From positions 1-64,000 of the forward strand of contig UQHF01000005.1 in the NCBI GenBank assembly GCA_900540785.1: a DNA stretch of 64,000 nucleotides, written 5' to 3'. This document shows, one piece after another, positions 43,548-50,623 of the stretch; within the stretch, counting starts at the first letter, position 1; each line of letters begins with the position of its first letter. The translations under genes and the position numbers were made by a program. The stretch comes from an uncultured Blautia sp. (lineage in GTDB: Bacteria > Bacillota > Clostridia > Lachnospirales > Lachnospiraceae). The notes under the pieces were generated by a model that searched no databases, had not been told where the DNA came from, and saw only the letters and a program-made list of their open reading frames with translations.

Positions 43548-43678
43548 AGAATCTCGCTTGCGAGATTCTCCGCCTGCGGCGGGTCGCTTTAGCGACATAC
43601 TGCTTTTTCGCCACAATGCGTTTCTACGCGAAGCGTTTTTATGCTATAGAACATTACAGAATAATTTTCTATAGCATA
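43548..43678 (-). repeat. Cluster of short perfect hairpins between T-box and brnQ start
   Basis: On the plus strand, in order: AGAATCTCGC/GCGAGATTCT (43548-43569), CCGCC/GGCGG (43570-43582), GTCGCT/AGCGAC (43583-43596), ACGC/GCGT near 43627-43637, and TATGCTATAGAA/TTCTATAGCATA (43640-43651, 43667-43678). They fill most of the untranslated region between the T-box terminator and the brnQ ribosome binding site. The first hairpin plus the following CTCCGCCTGC resembles the hairpin at 20881-20910, suggesting a dispersed palindromic element. Confidence 0.7.
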
Positions 43679-43936
43679 AAAAAAGAGCCATCCTGTAAAG
43701 GACGACTCTGCCGTGGTACCACCTTATTTTCTGACTTTCGTCAGACACTCTCGCATCATTTAATGCGCCTCACCTGTAACGTGGCTTGACTCCGGTGCAC
43801 CTACTCCATTCAGCTTACTTCTCCGAGATGATTTCATAATACTGCTTCCTTGACAGCTTCCACCAACCGCTGTCTCTCTGTAAATTCCACAATATACTAC
43901 TTATTCCCGTCAATGAATTTCTTTCGTTTTTTGTTT
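43678..43936 (-). promoter_or_regulatory. T-box riboswitch leader of brnQ, probable Ile specifier
   Basis: Minus-strand leader with Stem I features (AGTAGTA, the AGAGAG and GGTTGGTGGAAG distal elements), the T-box AAGGTGGTACCACGG (43711-43725), which pairs with the uncharged tRNA acceptor end, and a terminator AGAGTCGTCC/GGATGGCTCT followed by seven T. In the specifier loop TATGAAATCATCTCGGAG the codon ATC (43830-43832), followed by a purine, fits isoleucine, matching a branched-chain amino acid transporter. The specifier reading is tentative; the T-box itself is clear. Confidence 0.9.
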
Positions 43937-43942
43937 ACGTAA

Positions 43943-43971
43943 ATATTAGAGCAAAACTTGGGAAATGTCAA
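43943..43971 (-). promoter_or_regulatory. Promoter of the T-box-brnQ transcript
   Basis: Minus strand TTGACA (43966-43971), 17-nt spacer, TAATAT (43943-43948), directly before the T-box leader. Confidence 0.8.
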
Positions 43972-44096
43972 GGTGTTTTTGAGCGATGCACAAATTATTT
44001 TTTGTGACTGCGCGTGGGAGTTTCTCAGATGATAAGAATATTGTATACTGGTTCATTCCTGCAGTTTATCTGTAATATAGTTTTGTCAGGTAGTTG
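43972..44096. other. AT-rich intergenic spacer, no gene seen
   Basis: Between the brnQ promoter and the first 296-bp repeat. I see no open frame with start signals, no hairpin with a T-run and no RNA gene. Confidence 0.5.
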
Positions 44097-44392
44097 TAAA
44101 GTGATTTTGCATTTTCTTTGTTTTTCTCCTATTTTTTGAAAGCCTAAATAAGCTGCTTTTTAAACTTTCCAAAATAACACTTACTTTTTTCGAAGATTAA
44201 TAGGCTACTTTTTCAATTTTCTTAGATTCTGATTATTTTTTGATGTCTCTTTGTAGGCTACTTTTATCTTTCTTTGATTTTCAGCTTATTTTACTTTGAA
44301 TTTTGTAGGATTTTTGAGGGATTTATGGATTTTCCGCCTATTTCGACCGATTTATTATAGGCTTATAGAATTGAACTGAAGATTTTCGCTGA
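44097..44392. repeat. 296-bp direct repeat, copy 1 (downstream of the nuclease-like gene)
   Basis: Aligns without gaps to 45286-45581 at an offset of 1189 nt, with about 15 mismatches by my hand count (roughly 95% identical). Most differences are transitions, with the GC base usually in this copy. The copy is AT-rich and strongly purine-biased on the minus strand. It carries several degenerate AGCCTA/TAGGCT motifs and has no convincing coding frame. The 71 nt from its end to the gene stop are AT-rich and featureless. Confidence 0.95.
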
Positions 44393-44463
44393 CTTTTACT
44401 TTTTCCTATTTTAAATTTGCATAAAATTCTTCTTTTATTACCATTCCTTATCTTATAACACCG

Positions 44464-45258
44464 TTACAATAAGTATTTTTCTGCCAGTCTTTCAATTACT
44501 TTTGTATGAAGCACGGTTCGATCCGTCTCATATGTCAGAATCAGTTTTTCTCCTGGAAAAATATTATTTTTTTCATACGTTTCTATTTTCTTTACTGCGC
44601 TTCTTGCATAAACAGGATCATCCATTTTTCCATTATGCTCCCAGTAAATCTCTTCTCCTGTTTTTCTCGATAAAATTGTAAAATCAGGATATACGATTCC
44701 GAATCCTTCCAGGTAAAGCGGACACTCATATTTATAAGGAATCTCATGCCTGTAAAAATAATCCGCCAGAATTTTTTCCGACTTTGAACGTACCTGTTCT
44801 CCCCTCTCTGTATAAATAACAGGACTTTCTTCTTCAAAACGCTTTCCCTGATAAACTTCCGCCTGCCACTCTCTTACGATTTCTTCCCATACCGGTTCTA
44901 CCGGACGTATCCATTTTTTCCGTTCCGAATGCTCCCTGTAAAAAATATCTTCTGTTTCCTGTCTTTCATACATATTCAAAAGCAGTCTTATATATCTTAA
45001 TTTTTTCTCGGCATCACGCAATACTTTTCTATCGTATTCTTTTTGAGCAAGTCTTCGAATCAGTTCTGTATTCTTTCTGGAAATATACGTTCCATTTTTG
45101 TGTGCAGAATCTGTATAATGATAATAACTGATTCCATTTTTAGAAGCCGAGATCCTCAAACTTCCTTCCGGTGCATTTTGCATCCGCTTTTTCGTCTTTA
45201 AAACAATACATTCCAGTCTCTTTTCTTCTTTTGCCAAAATTTCCTTTAAATTTCTCAT
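44464..45258 (-). CDS. PD-(D/E)XK-like nuclease family protein, uncharacterised, between direct repeats
   Basis: A 264-aa protein without signal peptide or membrane helices. The N-terminal half is basic and helical, with a conserved EGSLRIS...YYHY pattern and a YISRKNTELI stretch. The C-terminal half (about 150-250) has E161 in VRSKSEK, P191-D192 in VYPDF and E207 in YWEHNG, a layout like PD-(D/E)XK nucleases, though the usual final Lys is not in register. I recall many similar, uncharacterised proteins in gut Clostridia. The ATG at 45258 follows AAAGG; a GTG two codons upstream is possible. It lies alone between two 296-bp direct repeats. Catalytic activity is inferred. Confidence 0.7.
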   Translation of the reverse strand: MRNLKEILAKEEKRLECIVLKTKKRMQNAPEGSLRISASKNGISYYHYTDSAHKNGTYISRKNTELIRRLAQKEYDRKVLRDAEKKLRYIRLLLNMYERQETEDIFYREHSERKKWIRPVEPVWEEIVREWQAEVYQGKRFEEESPVIYTERGEQVRSKSEKILADYFYRHEIPYKYECPLYLEGFGIVYPDFTILSRKTGEEIYWEHNGKMDDPVYARSAVKKIETYEKNNIFPGEKLILTYETDRTVLHTKVIERLAEKYLL

Positions 45259-45285
45259 ACACACCTTTCCTTTCTCTCTGAATTA

Positions 45286-45581
45286 TAAAGTGATTTTTTA
45301 TTTTCTTTGTTTTTCTCCTATTTTTTGAAAGCCTAAATAAGCTGCTTTTTAAACTTTCCAAAATAACACTTACTTTTTTCGAAGATTAATAGGCTACTTT
45401 TTCAATTTTCTTAGATTCTGATTATTTTTTGATGTCTTTTTATAGGCTACTTTTATCTTTCTTTGATTTTCAACTTATTTTACTTTGAATTTTGTAGGAT
45501 TTTTAAGAGATTCATAGATTTTTCGCCTATTTCGATCGATTTATTGTAGGCGCATAGAATTGAATTGAAGATTTTCGCTGA
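45286..45581. repeat. 296-bp direct repeat, copy 2 (upstream of the nuclease-like gene)
   Basis: Second copy of the repeat at 44097-44392, same orientation, no gaps. It begins about 28 nt before the nuclease-like start codon and ends about 40 nt before the rpsI terminator. It would therefore contain or overlap the promoter region of the nuclease-like gene. I could not identify a clear consensus promoter within it. Confidence 0.95.
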
Positions 45582-45618
45582 TTTTTTGCTTTTTTCGACA
45601 ATAATCATATACAGGAAA

Positions 45619-45647
45619 GACCCCAGAAACATAATGCTTCTGAGGTC
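45619..45647 (-). terminator. Terminator of rplM-rpsI
   Basis: Minus strand GACCTCAGAA/TTCTGGGGTC (one G-T pair) with a 9-nt loop, followed by TTTCC. It lies 20 nt after the rpsI stop. Confidence 0.75.
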
Positions 45648-45666
45648 CATATATATTCTCGTTTGA

Positions 45667-46059
45667 TTATCGTTTGGAGAACTGAGGTGCTCTACGAGCA
45701 GCTTTGAGACCGTATTTCTTACGCTCTTTCATACGTGGGTCACGTGTTAAGAATCCAGCAGCTTTAAGAACTGGTCTGTAGTCGTTGTCTGCCTGAAGAA
45801 GGGCTCTTGCAACACCATGTCTGATTGCACCAGCCTGTCCTGTGTAACCGCCGCCATGAACGTTTACAAGAACATCAAATTTGCCTTCTGTCTCTGTAGC
45901 AACGAGCGGCTGACGAACGATAACTTTCAGTGTGTCTAATCCGAAATATTCGTCGATGTCTCTTTTATTGATAGTGATTTTACCTGTTCCAGGTACAAGG
46001 TAAACTCTCGCGATTGATTTTTTTCTTCTTCCTGTTCCGTAGAATTTTGCGCTAGCCAA
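45667..46059 (-). CDS. rpsI: 30S ribosomal protein S9
   Basis: A 130-aa S9 with the usual FYGTGRRKKSIARVYL N-terminus, the GGGYTGQAGAIRHGVARAL core, and the basic C-terminal tail ending QFSKR, which reaches the P site. The start codon appears to be TTG at 46059, nine bases after GAGGAGG; no in-frame ATG fits. It follows rplM by 17 nt. Its end is marked by a terminator before the repeat region. Confidence 0.97.
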   Translation of the reverse strand: MASAKFYGTGRRKKSIARVYLVPGTGKITINKRDIDEYFGLDTLKVIVRQPLVATETEGKFDVLVNVHGGGYTGQAGAIRHGVARALLQADNDYRPVLKAAGFLTRDPRMKERKKYGLKAARRAPQFSKR

Positions 46060-46076
46060 TGTTTTCTACCTCCTCA

Positions 46077-46505
46077 TTAAAATGTTAAAACTTCAGGTTT
46101 CTGAGCTTCGTGTTTGTGGTCAGGTCCTGCATATACGAAAAGTTTCTTGTTCATTGCTCTTCCTAAAGGTCCTTTTGGAAGCATACCTTTAACAGCAAGC
46201 TCAACAACCTTTTCCGGTTTCTTTGCTAACATTTCTTTTAATGTAGTCTCTTTCATTCCGCCTACATAATCAGAGTGATTGTAGTAGATTTTCTGGTCCA
46301 TTTTCTTACCAGTTACTTTGATTTTATCAGCGTTGATTACGATCACGTAATCACCTGTATCTACGTGTGGTGTAAACTGTGGTTTATTTTTACCTCTTAA
46401 AACGCTTGCGATACCGGAAGCCAGACGGCCCAGAGTACAGCCTTCAGCGTCAACTACATACCATTTTCTTTCGATTTTATCTGGATTAGCCATATAAGTC
46501 TGCAT
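46077..46505 (-). CDS. rplM: 50S ribosomal protein L13
   Basis: A 142-aa L13 with RKWYVVDAEG, LGRLAS, the GDYVIVINADKI segment and KGMLPKGPLGR. It is the first gene of rplM-rpsI. AGGAGG precedes the ATG at 46505. It has an unusually strong promoter and a structured leader of about 160 nt (46506-46666), which suggests autogenous control by L13, as known for L13 leaders in Firmicutes. Confidence 0.97.
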   Translation of the reverse strand: MQTYMANPDKIERKWYVVDAEGCTLGRLASGIASVLRGKNKPQFTPHVDTGDYVIVINADKIKVTGKKMDQKIYYNHSDYVGGMKETTLKEMLAKKPEKVVELAVKGMLPKGPLGRAMNKKLFVYAGPDHKHEAQKPEVLTF

Positions 46506-46666
46506 GGTTTTACCTCCTGTTATTTATCAACGATAGTTTTTAACGCGGGATTTCCGCAAAATAAGTGTTGTGATAACGGGTGCATAAAATCGCGGAAATG
46601 TCCGAAACCGCTGATAAATACTCTCGCCGGGGCTATTGGCTTAAGTATATTCGCACTACGTCACAT
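46506..46666 (-). promoter_or_regulatory. Structured 5' leader of rplM, candidate L13 autoregulatory element
   Basis: Long-range pairing TTTATCAGCG (46609-46618 complement) with CGTTGATAAA (46523-46532 complement) closes an inner stem ATTTCCGC/GCGGAAAT (46592-46599 and 46550-46557) and further GC-rich elements. The outer helix ends right before AGGAGG. Assignment to the known L13 leader class is from position and shape only. Confidence 0.55.
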
Positions 46667-46672
46667 TGAGTA

Positions 46673-46701
46673 ATTATATTACAGAGCCTCTGTCATGTCA
46701 A
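46673..46701 (-). promoter_or_regulatory. Consensus promoter of rplM-rpsI
   Basis: Minus strand TTGACA (46696-46701), exactly 17 nt, TATAAT (46673-46678): a perfect sigma-A consensus at ideal spacing. Confidence 0.9.
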
Positions 46702-46752
46702 CTGTTTTTTCTTAGAAAATCCACAGTTTTCCATATTTTTCTCCACAGATGA

Positions 46753-47928
46753 TTATTCTGTCAGAGGAATCACATATCTGTCTCCGCCGTCTATACCTTT
46801 CCGAACAAGAAGAGCGTCTATTTCATCGGTATCAAGAATCCGGTCAACCGGAAAAGCTATAAAATACTCGTTTTCGGAAATATATCCGTTTGTCCCGGGT
46901 CCGAGATAAATGGTTTTTAGTTCCGTTCCGTCTTTTAGACGCACTCCGTCAGGGAAGAACAGCATACCAGAAGAATTATCCATTTTATTATAAATCTTTT
47001 TCGGAAAATCATATGTCACATTTAAAGATATGGGGGAAATCTCCACATGTCTTACCGTTACCCCGGTATCTCCAATGGGCGCATTCAAATCGTATTCTTT
47101 TTTCTCCGGACTTCCTTCCAGCACCCAGTCAAAGCTCCATGTAGCGTCTATCACATTTGTAATATCCTCCTTCTCCGCTGTTCCCAGATTATGGAGTTCC
47201 AAATGAATGAGTTTTCCCATAAAATAATCTTTATCTGCCGTATGAGTAAGGGTCAGGCGGTATTCATAGCTTCCGTCCTCCAACTTGTAATTATCCTGAT
47301 AATCTTCAATTTCATCCAGCGGCTTTCCATCTGAAATCCTGACTGCTCTTCCGTCTTCTCCCATAGTTACTCCATTATACCAGTCCCCTCCAGAACCAAA
47401 ATACCGCTTCTCATCATAAGGATCTTTCCAGGGATCATACCCGTCCACAACTACCGTATCTGTCTCGAAAAACGGCTGTTTTCCTTCCCCTGCATCATAT
47501 CCTTCTACCTTAAAAATAATATGTGCATAATAGCTGTCCACAATCGTCTGGCTGACCGTTACAGTCACGCCGTTTTGCGTGTCTGATTTATTTACCGGAA
47601 CTGTAAGCTTTGTCTCCTCCATTTTTTTCTGTGTTTCTTCGGAAGCCAGCATTCCTTCTGAAGCTGTTTTACTCCAGCGCATATAGGCTGCCGCGCCTGC
47701 AGTCACTCCCCCTGCGCCGAGCATAACGGCTGCTGCCACAAGGAACAGCCTCTTTGCCGGAAGCTTTTTTCTTTTTTTCTTTTGGGAAAGGGGCGTTATT
47801 TTTGTCTTCTCCAGAATTTTGTCTTCCTCCTGAATTTTTGCAAACGCCCCTTCCGCTTTTTTCATGACTATGTCCGGAATTTCCACATCTCTTTTTAAAA
47901 CTTCAAACATATCCTCCGTTTTTTTCAT
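46753..47928 (-). CDS. DUF4179-containing anti-sigma-like membrane protein
   Basis: A 391-aa single-pass protein: a cytoplasmic N-terminal region of about 60 residues, a Lys-rich stop, a helix at about residues 60-83 (FLVAAAVMLGAGGVTAGAAAY), then an extracytoplasmic DUF4179-type part. The VNKSDTQNGVTVTVSQTIVDSYYAHI segment in register is typical. The gene overlaps the ECF sigma gene by 4 nt, the usual layout for a cognate anti-sigma factor. What stress it senses is unknown. Confidence 0.85.
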   Translation of the reverse strand: MKKTEDMFEVLKRDVEIPDIVMKKAEGAFAKIQEEDKILEKTKITPLSQKKKRKKLPAKRLFLVAAAVMLGAGGVTAGAAAYMRWSKTASEGMLASEETQKKMEETKLTVPVNKSDTQNGVTVTVSQTIVDSYYAHIIFKVEGYDAGEGKQPFFETDTVVVDGYDPWKDPYDEKRYFGSGGDWYNGVTMGEDGRAVRISDGKPLDEIEDYQDNYKLEDGSYEYRLTLTHTADKDYFMGKLIHLELHNLGTAEKEDITNVIDATWSFDWVLEGSPEKKEYDLNAPIGDTGVTVRHVEISPISLNVTYDFPKKIYNKMDNSSGMLFFPDGVRLKDGTELKTIYLGPGTNGYISENEYFIAFPVDRILDTDEIDALLVRKGIDGGDRYVIPLTE

Positions 47929-48443
47929 AATGCCTCCCCCTTTCTCTCCATATTTCCATATCTCTGCGCCATTTTTTCTCTGCCTCTTGAAAGTCTGGTG
48001 CGCACCGTAGATTCCGGAAGCTCCATAATCTCTGAAATCTCCGATGTTTTAAATCCCTCCACATAGTATAGGATCAGAATTGTCCGATACCTCTCATCCA
48101 GCTCGTTTAAGGTCTGCTTCCACTCCAGATTTTCATATCCGTAATCTTTTGACGGAATCTCCGGCACCTCATCTGTAAACAAAAGATTCTGCTTTTTCCT
48201 GATAATATCTTTGCATTTGTTCACAAGAATCTTTGTCATCCAGGTACGGAAATACTTATTTTCCCGAAGCTGTCCCAGTTTCTCCCAGCAGGCGAGAATG
48301 GTGTCGGAAATGGCATCCGCCGCATCCTCTTCATTATTCAAAATTGCTCTTGCCGTCTTGTACATGGTCTGCATCTGGGACATCATAAGCTCTGTAAACG
48401 CATCTGCATCATGCTGCCGCGCCTTTTTTATCAACTCCTCCAT
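47925..48443 (-). CDS. ECF-type RNA polymerase sigma factor
   Basis: A 172-aa sigma factor with region 2 (LMMSQMQTMYKTARAILNNEEDAADAISDT as a continuous block, then CWEKLGQL) and region 4 (LDERYRTILILYYVEGFKTSEISEIM, then STVRTRLSRGREKM). It lacks regions 1 and 3, as ECF sigmas do. It is coupled to the DUF4179 protein. The upstream GGGACA-16-TGTCTAAT may be its own target promoter. Confidence 0.93.
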   Translation of the reverse strand: MEELIKKARQHDADAFTELMMSQMQTMYKTARAILNNEEDAADAISDTILACWEKLGQLRENKYFRTWMTKILVNKCKDIIRKKQNLLFTDEVPEIPSKDYGYENLEWKQTLNELDERYRTILILYYVEGFKTSEISEIMELPESTVRTRLSRGREKMAQRYGNMERKGEAL

Positions 48444-48505
48444 AGGCTGTGCCTTCCTTTCTTTTTCATTGTATCACTGCTGCCTTATTTTATATCCTTC
48501 TGATT

Positions 48506-48535
48506 ATTAGACAGGGAAATTGCGGAAAATGTCCC
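48506..48535 (-). promoter_or_regulatory. Candidate ECF-type autoregulated promoter
   Basis: Minus strand GGGACA (48530-48535), 16-nt spacer, TGTCTAAT (48506-48513), upstream of the sigma gene. No sigma-A consensus is evident there. It is a weak inference from one site. Confidence 0.3.
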
Positions 48536-48601
48536 ATAGATTTTCAAAAATCTGAAGTTTTATTTTTGAACGTTTCTGATATTATATCAAGAAACTGAAA
48601 A

Positions 48602-48635
48602 AGCCGCCGCAATCAAAACAGTTCATGCGGCAGCT
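48602..48635 (-). terminator. Terminator of the lipoprotein-ABC operon
   Basis: Minus strand AGCTGCCGCA/TGCGGCGGCT with a 14-nt loop, followed by TTTTC, located about 20 nt after the last gene of the operon. Confidence 0.75.
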
Positions 48636-48654
48636 CTCTTCACTTTCTATTAAA

Positions 48655-49086
48655 TTAAAACTCCATTTCTGTTTTTATTATTTTCTCTAATTCCGTGACA
48701 TAATACAAATTATCAATTTCCCGATATTCCGTTCCCTTTTCGTTCTCTAATTTAAAGAGCACAGAATTTTTCTCCAACCAGAATGTAAACAGGTAATGCT
48801 CTTTGTTCTTTTCCCAGTCTGAAACAGAAATGACAGCATCAGGAAAGCGTTCTTCCTTTTCCGGCGCTTCTACTGTATGTGCGCTTAATAAAGATAAAAT
48901 CATATCAGAAGACATTTCCTTTTTTAACGGTTTCGATTCTGTAAAATCAAATCCATCTGAACCATCTTCCGCGCTTACCGGAATCCCAATGTATATCTTA
49001 TAATCTGGTTTCTTCGCCTCATTCATAAAATACATATTGCTTATAACCAGAAGAATAACAAGTACGACTGTTAATTTTGTTTTCAT
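48655..49086 (-). CDS. Small membrane-anchored protein of unknown function
   Basis: A 143-aa protein with one N-terminal hydrophobic segment (residues 5-22, KLTVVLVILLVISNMYF) and an acidic extracytoplasmic part with no motif I recognise. There is no lipobox Cys. It is the last gene of the lipoprotein-permease-permease-ATPase operon, about 50 nt after the ATPase, with a clear GGAGG site before the ATG. It may be an accessory subunit of that transporter. Confidence 0.7.
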   Translation of the reverse strand: MKTKLTVVLVILLVISNMYFMNEAKKPDYKIYIGIPVSAEDGSDGFDFTESKPLKKEMSSDMILSLLSAHTVEAPEKEERFPDAVISVSDWEKNKEHYLFTFWLEKNSVLFKLENEKGTEYREIDNLYYVTELEKIIKTEMEF

Positions 49087-49136
49087 TCCCGTCCTCCTCT
49101 TCCCGGCGCTTCCCTAATTCTGCCTTTCTCAGCATT

Positions 49137-49772
49137 TCAAATTCTTTTCAGCTCCCCTTTTTCTATTTCAAATCGTTCATCACACAACATTTCCATGTCA
49201 TATTTGTTGTGGCTTGCAAGGAGAATCAATTTACCCTGTTCCTTCATTTCAAAGAAAAGATTCCGCATATCTTCCACCCCCTGTTTATCCAGTCCGTTCA
49301 TTGGTTCGTCCAATATAAGAATGGACGGATTTCCCATGATCGCCTGGGCAATTCCCAGTCTCTGTTTCATTCCAAGAGAATATTTATCCACAGGTTTTTT
49401 CGACTCCGGTTCCAGTCCTACTTTCCTCATAATATCAAACAGGTATTCCTTATCCGGCTTATGATTTATCATGTACAGAAGCTTTAAATTTTTATATCCG
49501 CTTTCCCTTTTCAGGCAGGCAGGTTTTTCAATAATAAATCCTGTATCTGAAAGCATTTCCCCTGCTTTTCTTTCTCTTCCGTTAAAAAAAACAGCCCCCT
49601 CATCTGGAATCATCAACCCGCATATGCATTTAAAAAGTACAGATTTTCCAGAACCATTATATCCTTCGATACCATATATTTTTCCTGCTTCCAAAGACAG
49701 GTTTATGTCTTTCAAAACAATCTGATCTCCAAAGCTTTTTCCCAGATGTTGAATATTTAATGTTGTTTTCAT
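49137..49772 (-). CDS. ABC transporter ATP-binding protein
   Basis: A 211-aa ATPase with Walker A GYNGSGKS at about residues 38-45, a Q-loop region, the signature YSLGMKQR, Walker B ILILDEP and the switch His in ASHNKYD. It overlaps the upstream permease by 4 nt. Two preceding permease genes and a lipoprotein form the rest of the system. The layout resembles bacitracin- or lantibiotic-type export or immunity transporters; the substrate is unknown. Confidence 0.92.
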   Translation of the reverse strand: MKTTLNIQHLGKSFGDQIVLKDINLSLEAGKIYGIEGYNGSGKSVLFKCICGLMIPDEGAVFFNGRERKAGEMLSDTGFIIEKPACLKRESGYKNLKLLYMINHKPDKEYLFDIMRKVGLEPESKKPVDKYSLGMKQRLGIAQAIMGNPSILILDEPMNGLDKQGVEDMRNLFFEMKEQGKLILLASHNKYDMEMLCDERFEIEKGELKRI

Positions 49773-50623
49773 ACTTCCTCACTATTCCATTGAAAATTAA
49801 CATGTACCGCTTTTATTACAATGATCACGCTGCAGACCAGAGTCATTCCCACAAGTGCCAGGGCTATATACTGCATATCCGGAAGCCCTCTTCCAAAATC
49901 CCACTCTATATAATCAAGACGAAGCCAGCTTACCGGAGAAATGTACCAAAGCCATGACTGATTATTCATATTTGCCAGATTTTCCGCAAATATCGGAAGC
50001 CCGGTTACCACAGTTGCCATAATGATCGCCGCAGTCCTGCTCAGTAAAAGACTTACCATAAACATTAAAAGCCCGATCAAGCTAATAACAGCCCCTCCCA
50101 GAATCAAACAAAAAATCATGGCTGAGACAGGTGTATACTGCTGCAAAATTTTATAAGAAACATCAAAGCAGAGTCTGAAATCTCCTTTTGCGCTGAGAGT
50201 ATACAATAAATTTCCCCAGTCATTTTCTATTTCCATAACTCCTACAAGAGGAAGAAATGTCAAAACAAAAAAACTGAACATAAGAAGATAACTGCTTATG
50301 ATAATTTCTCCTATATGTATCAACGCCCACCGTATTCTCCCAAGCTTCATAACACGGTTCGCTTCCCATTCATTCATAAACGGAATATCAGAAAAGAAGT
50401 AAATAACAGCGGCAAAAAATCCTGTTTCAAAATATAAATAGGAAAAGAGATGGGGCATAAAATACGGGCATGCCGGATATTGATATTCCGCACATACCGC
50501 CCGTACAGGAAGCAAAAATGTCACACACATGAAGAAGAAAAAAATCAGAACATCTCCTGTTTTTCTGCTGAAATACCGACGAAGCGCCCATCTGCCAATA
50601 TCCATTCTTACCTTATTTTCCAT
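49769..50623 (-). CDS. ABC transporter permease-like membrane protein
   Basis: A 284-aa protein with about six hydrophobic helices, no recognised motif, in the same operon as an ATPase and another membrane protein. It resembles ABC-2 or lantibiotic-immunity type permeases in size and helix spacing. Start and end overlap neighbours by a few bases. Confidence 0.75.
   Translation of the reverse strand: MENKVRMDIGRWALRRYFSRKTGDVLIFFFFMCVTFLLPVRAVCAEYQYPACPYFMPHLFSYLYFETGFFAAVIYFFSDIPFMNEWEANRVMKLGRIRWALIHIGEIIISSYLLMFSFFVLTFLPLVGVMEIENDWGNLLYTLSAKGDFRLCFDVSYKILQQYTPVSAMIFCLILGGAVISLIGLLMFMVSLLLSRTAAIIMATVVTGLPIFAENLANMNNQSWLWYISPVSWLRLDYIEWDFGRGLPDMQYIALALVGMTLVCSVIIVIKAVHVNFQWNSEEV

Noticed and set aside
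43491..43616. A 42-residue N-terminal extension of BrnQ
   Set aside because: It would be translated through three hairpins with no ribosome binding site; ATG 43490 has GGAGG at good spacing and matches the family start.
43640..43678. The 12-bp TATGCTATAGAA/TTCTATAGCATA hairpin as a second terminator of the T-box
   Set aside because: On the transcribed strand it is followed by AAAAAC rather than a T-run.
44097..45581. Interpreting the repeat-flanked unit as an insertion sequence or composite transposon
   Set aside because: No transposase, no terminal inverted repeats and no visible target duplication; the repeat itself has no coding frame.
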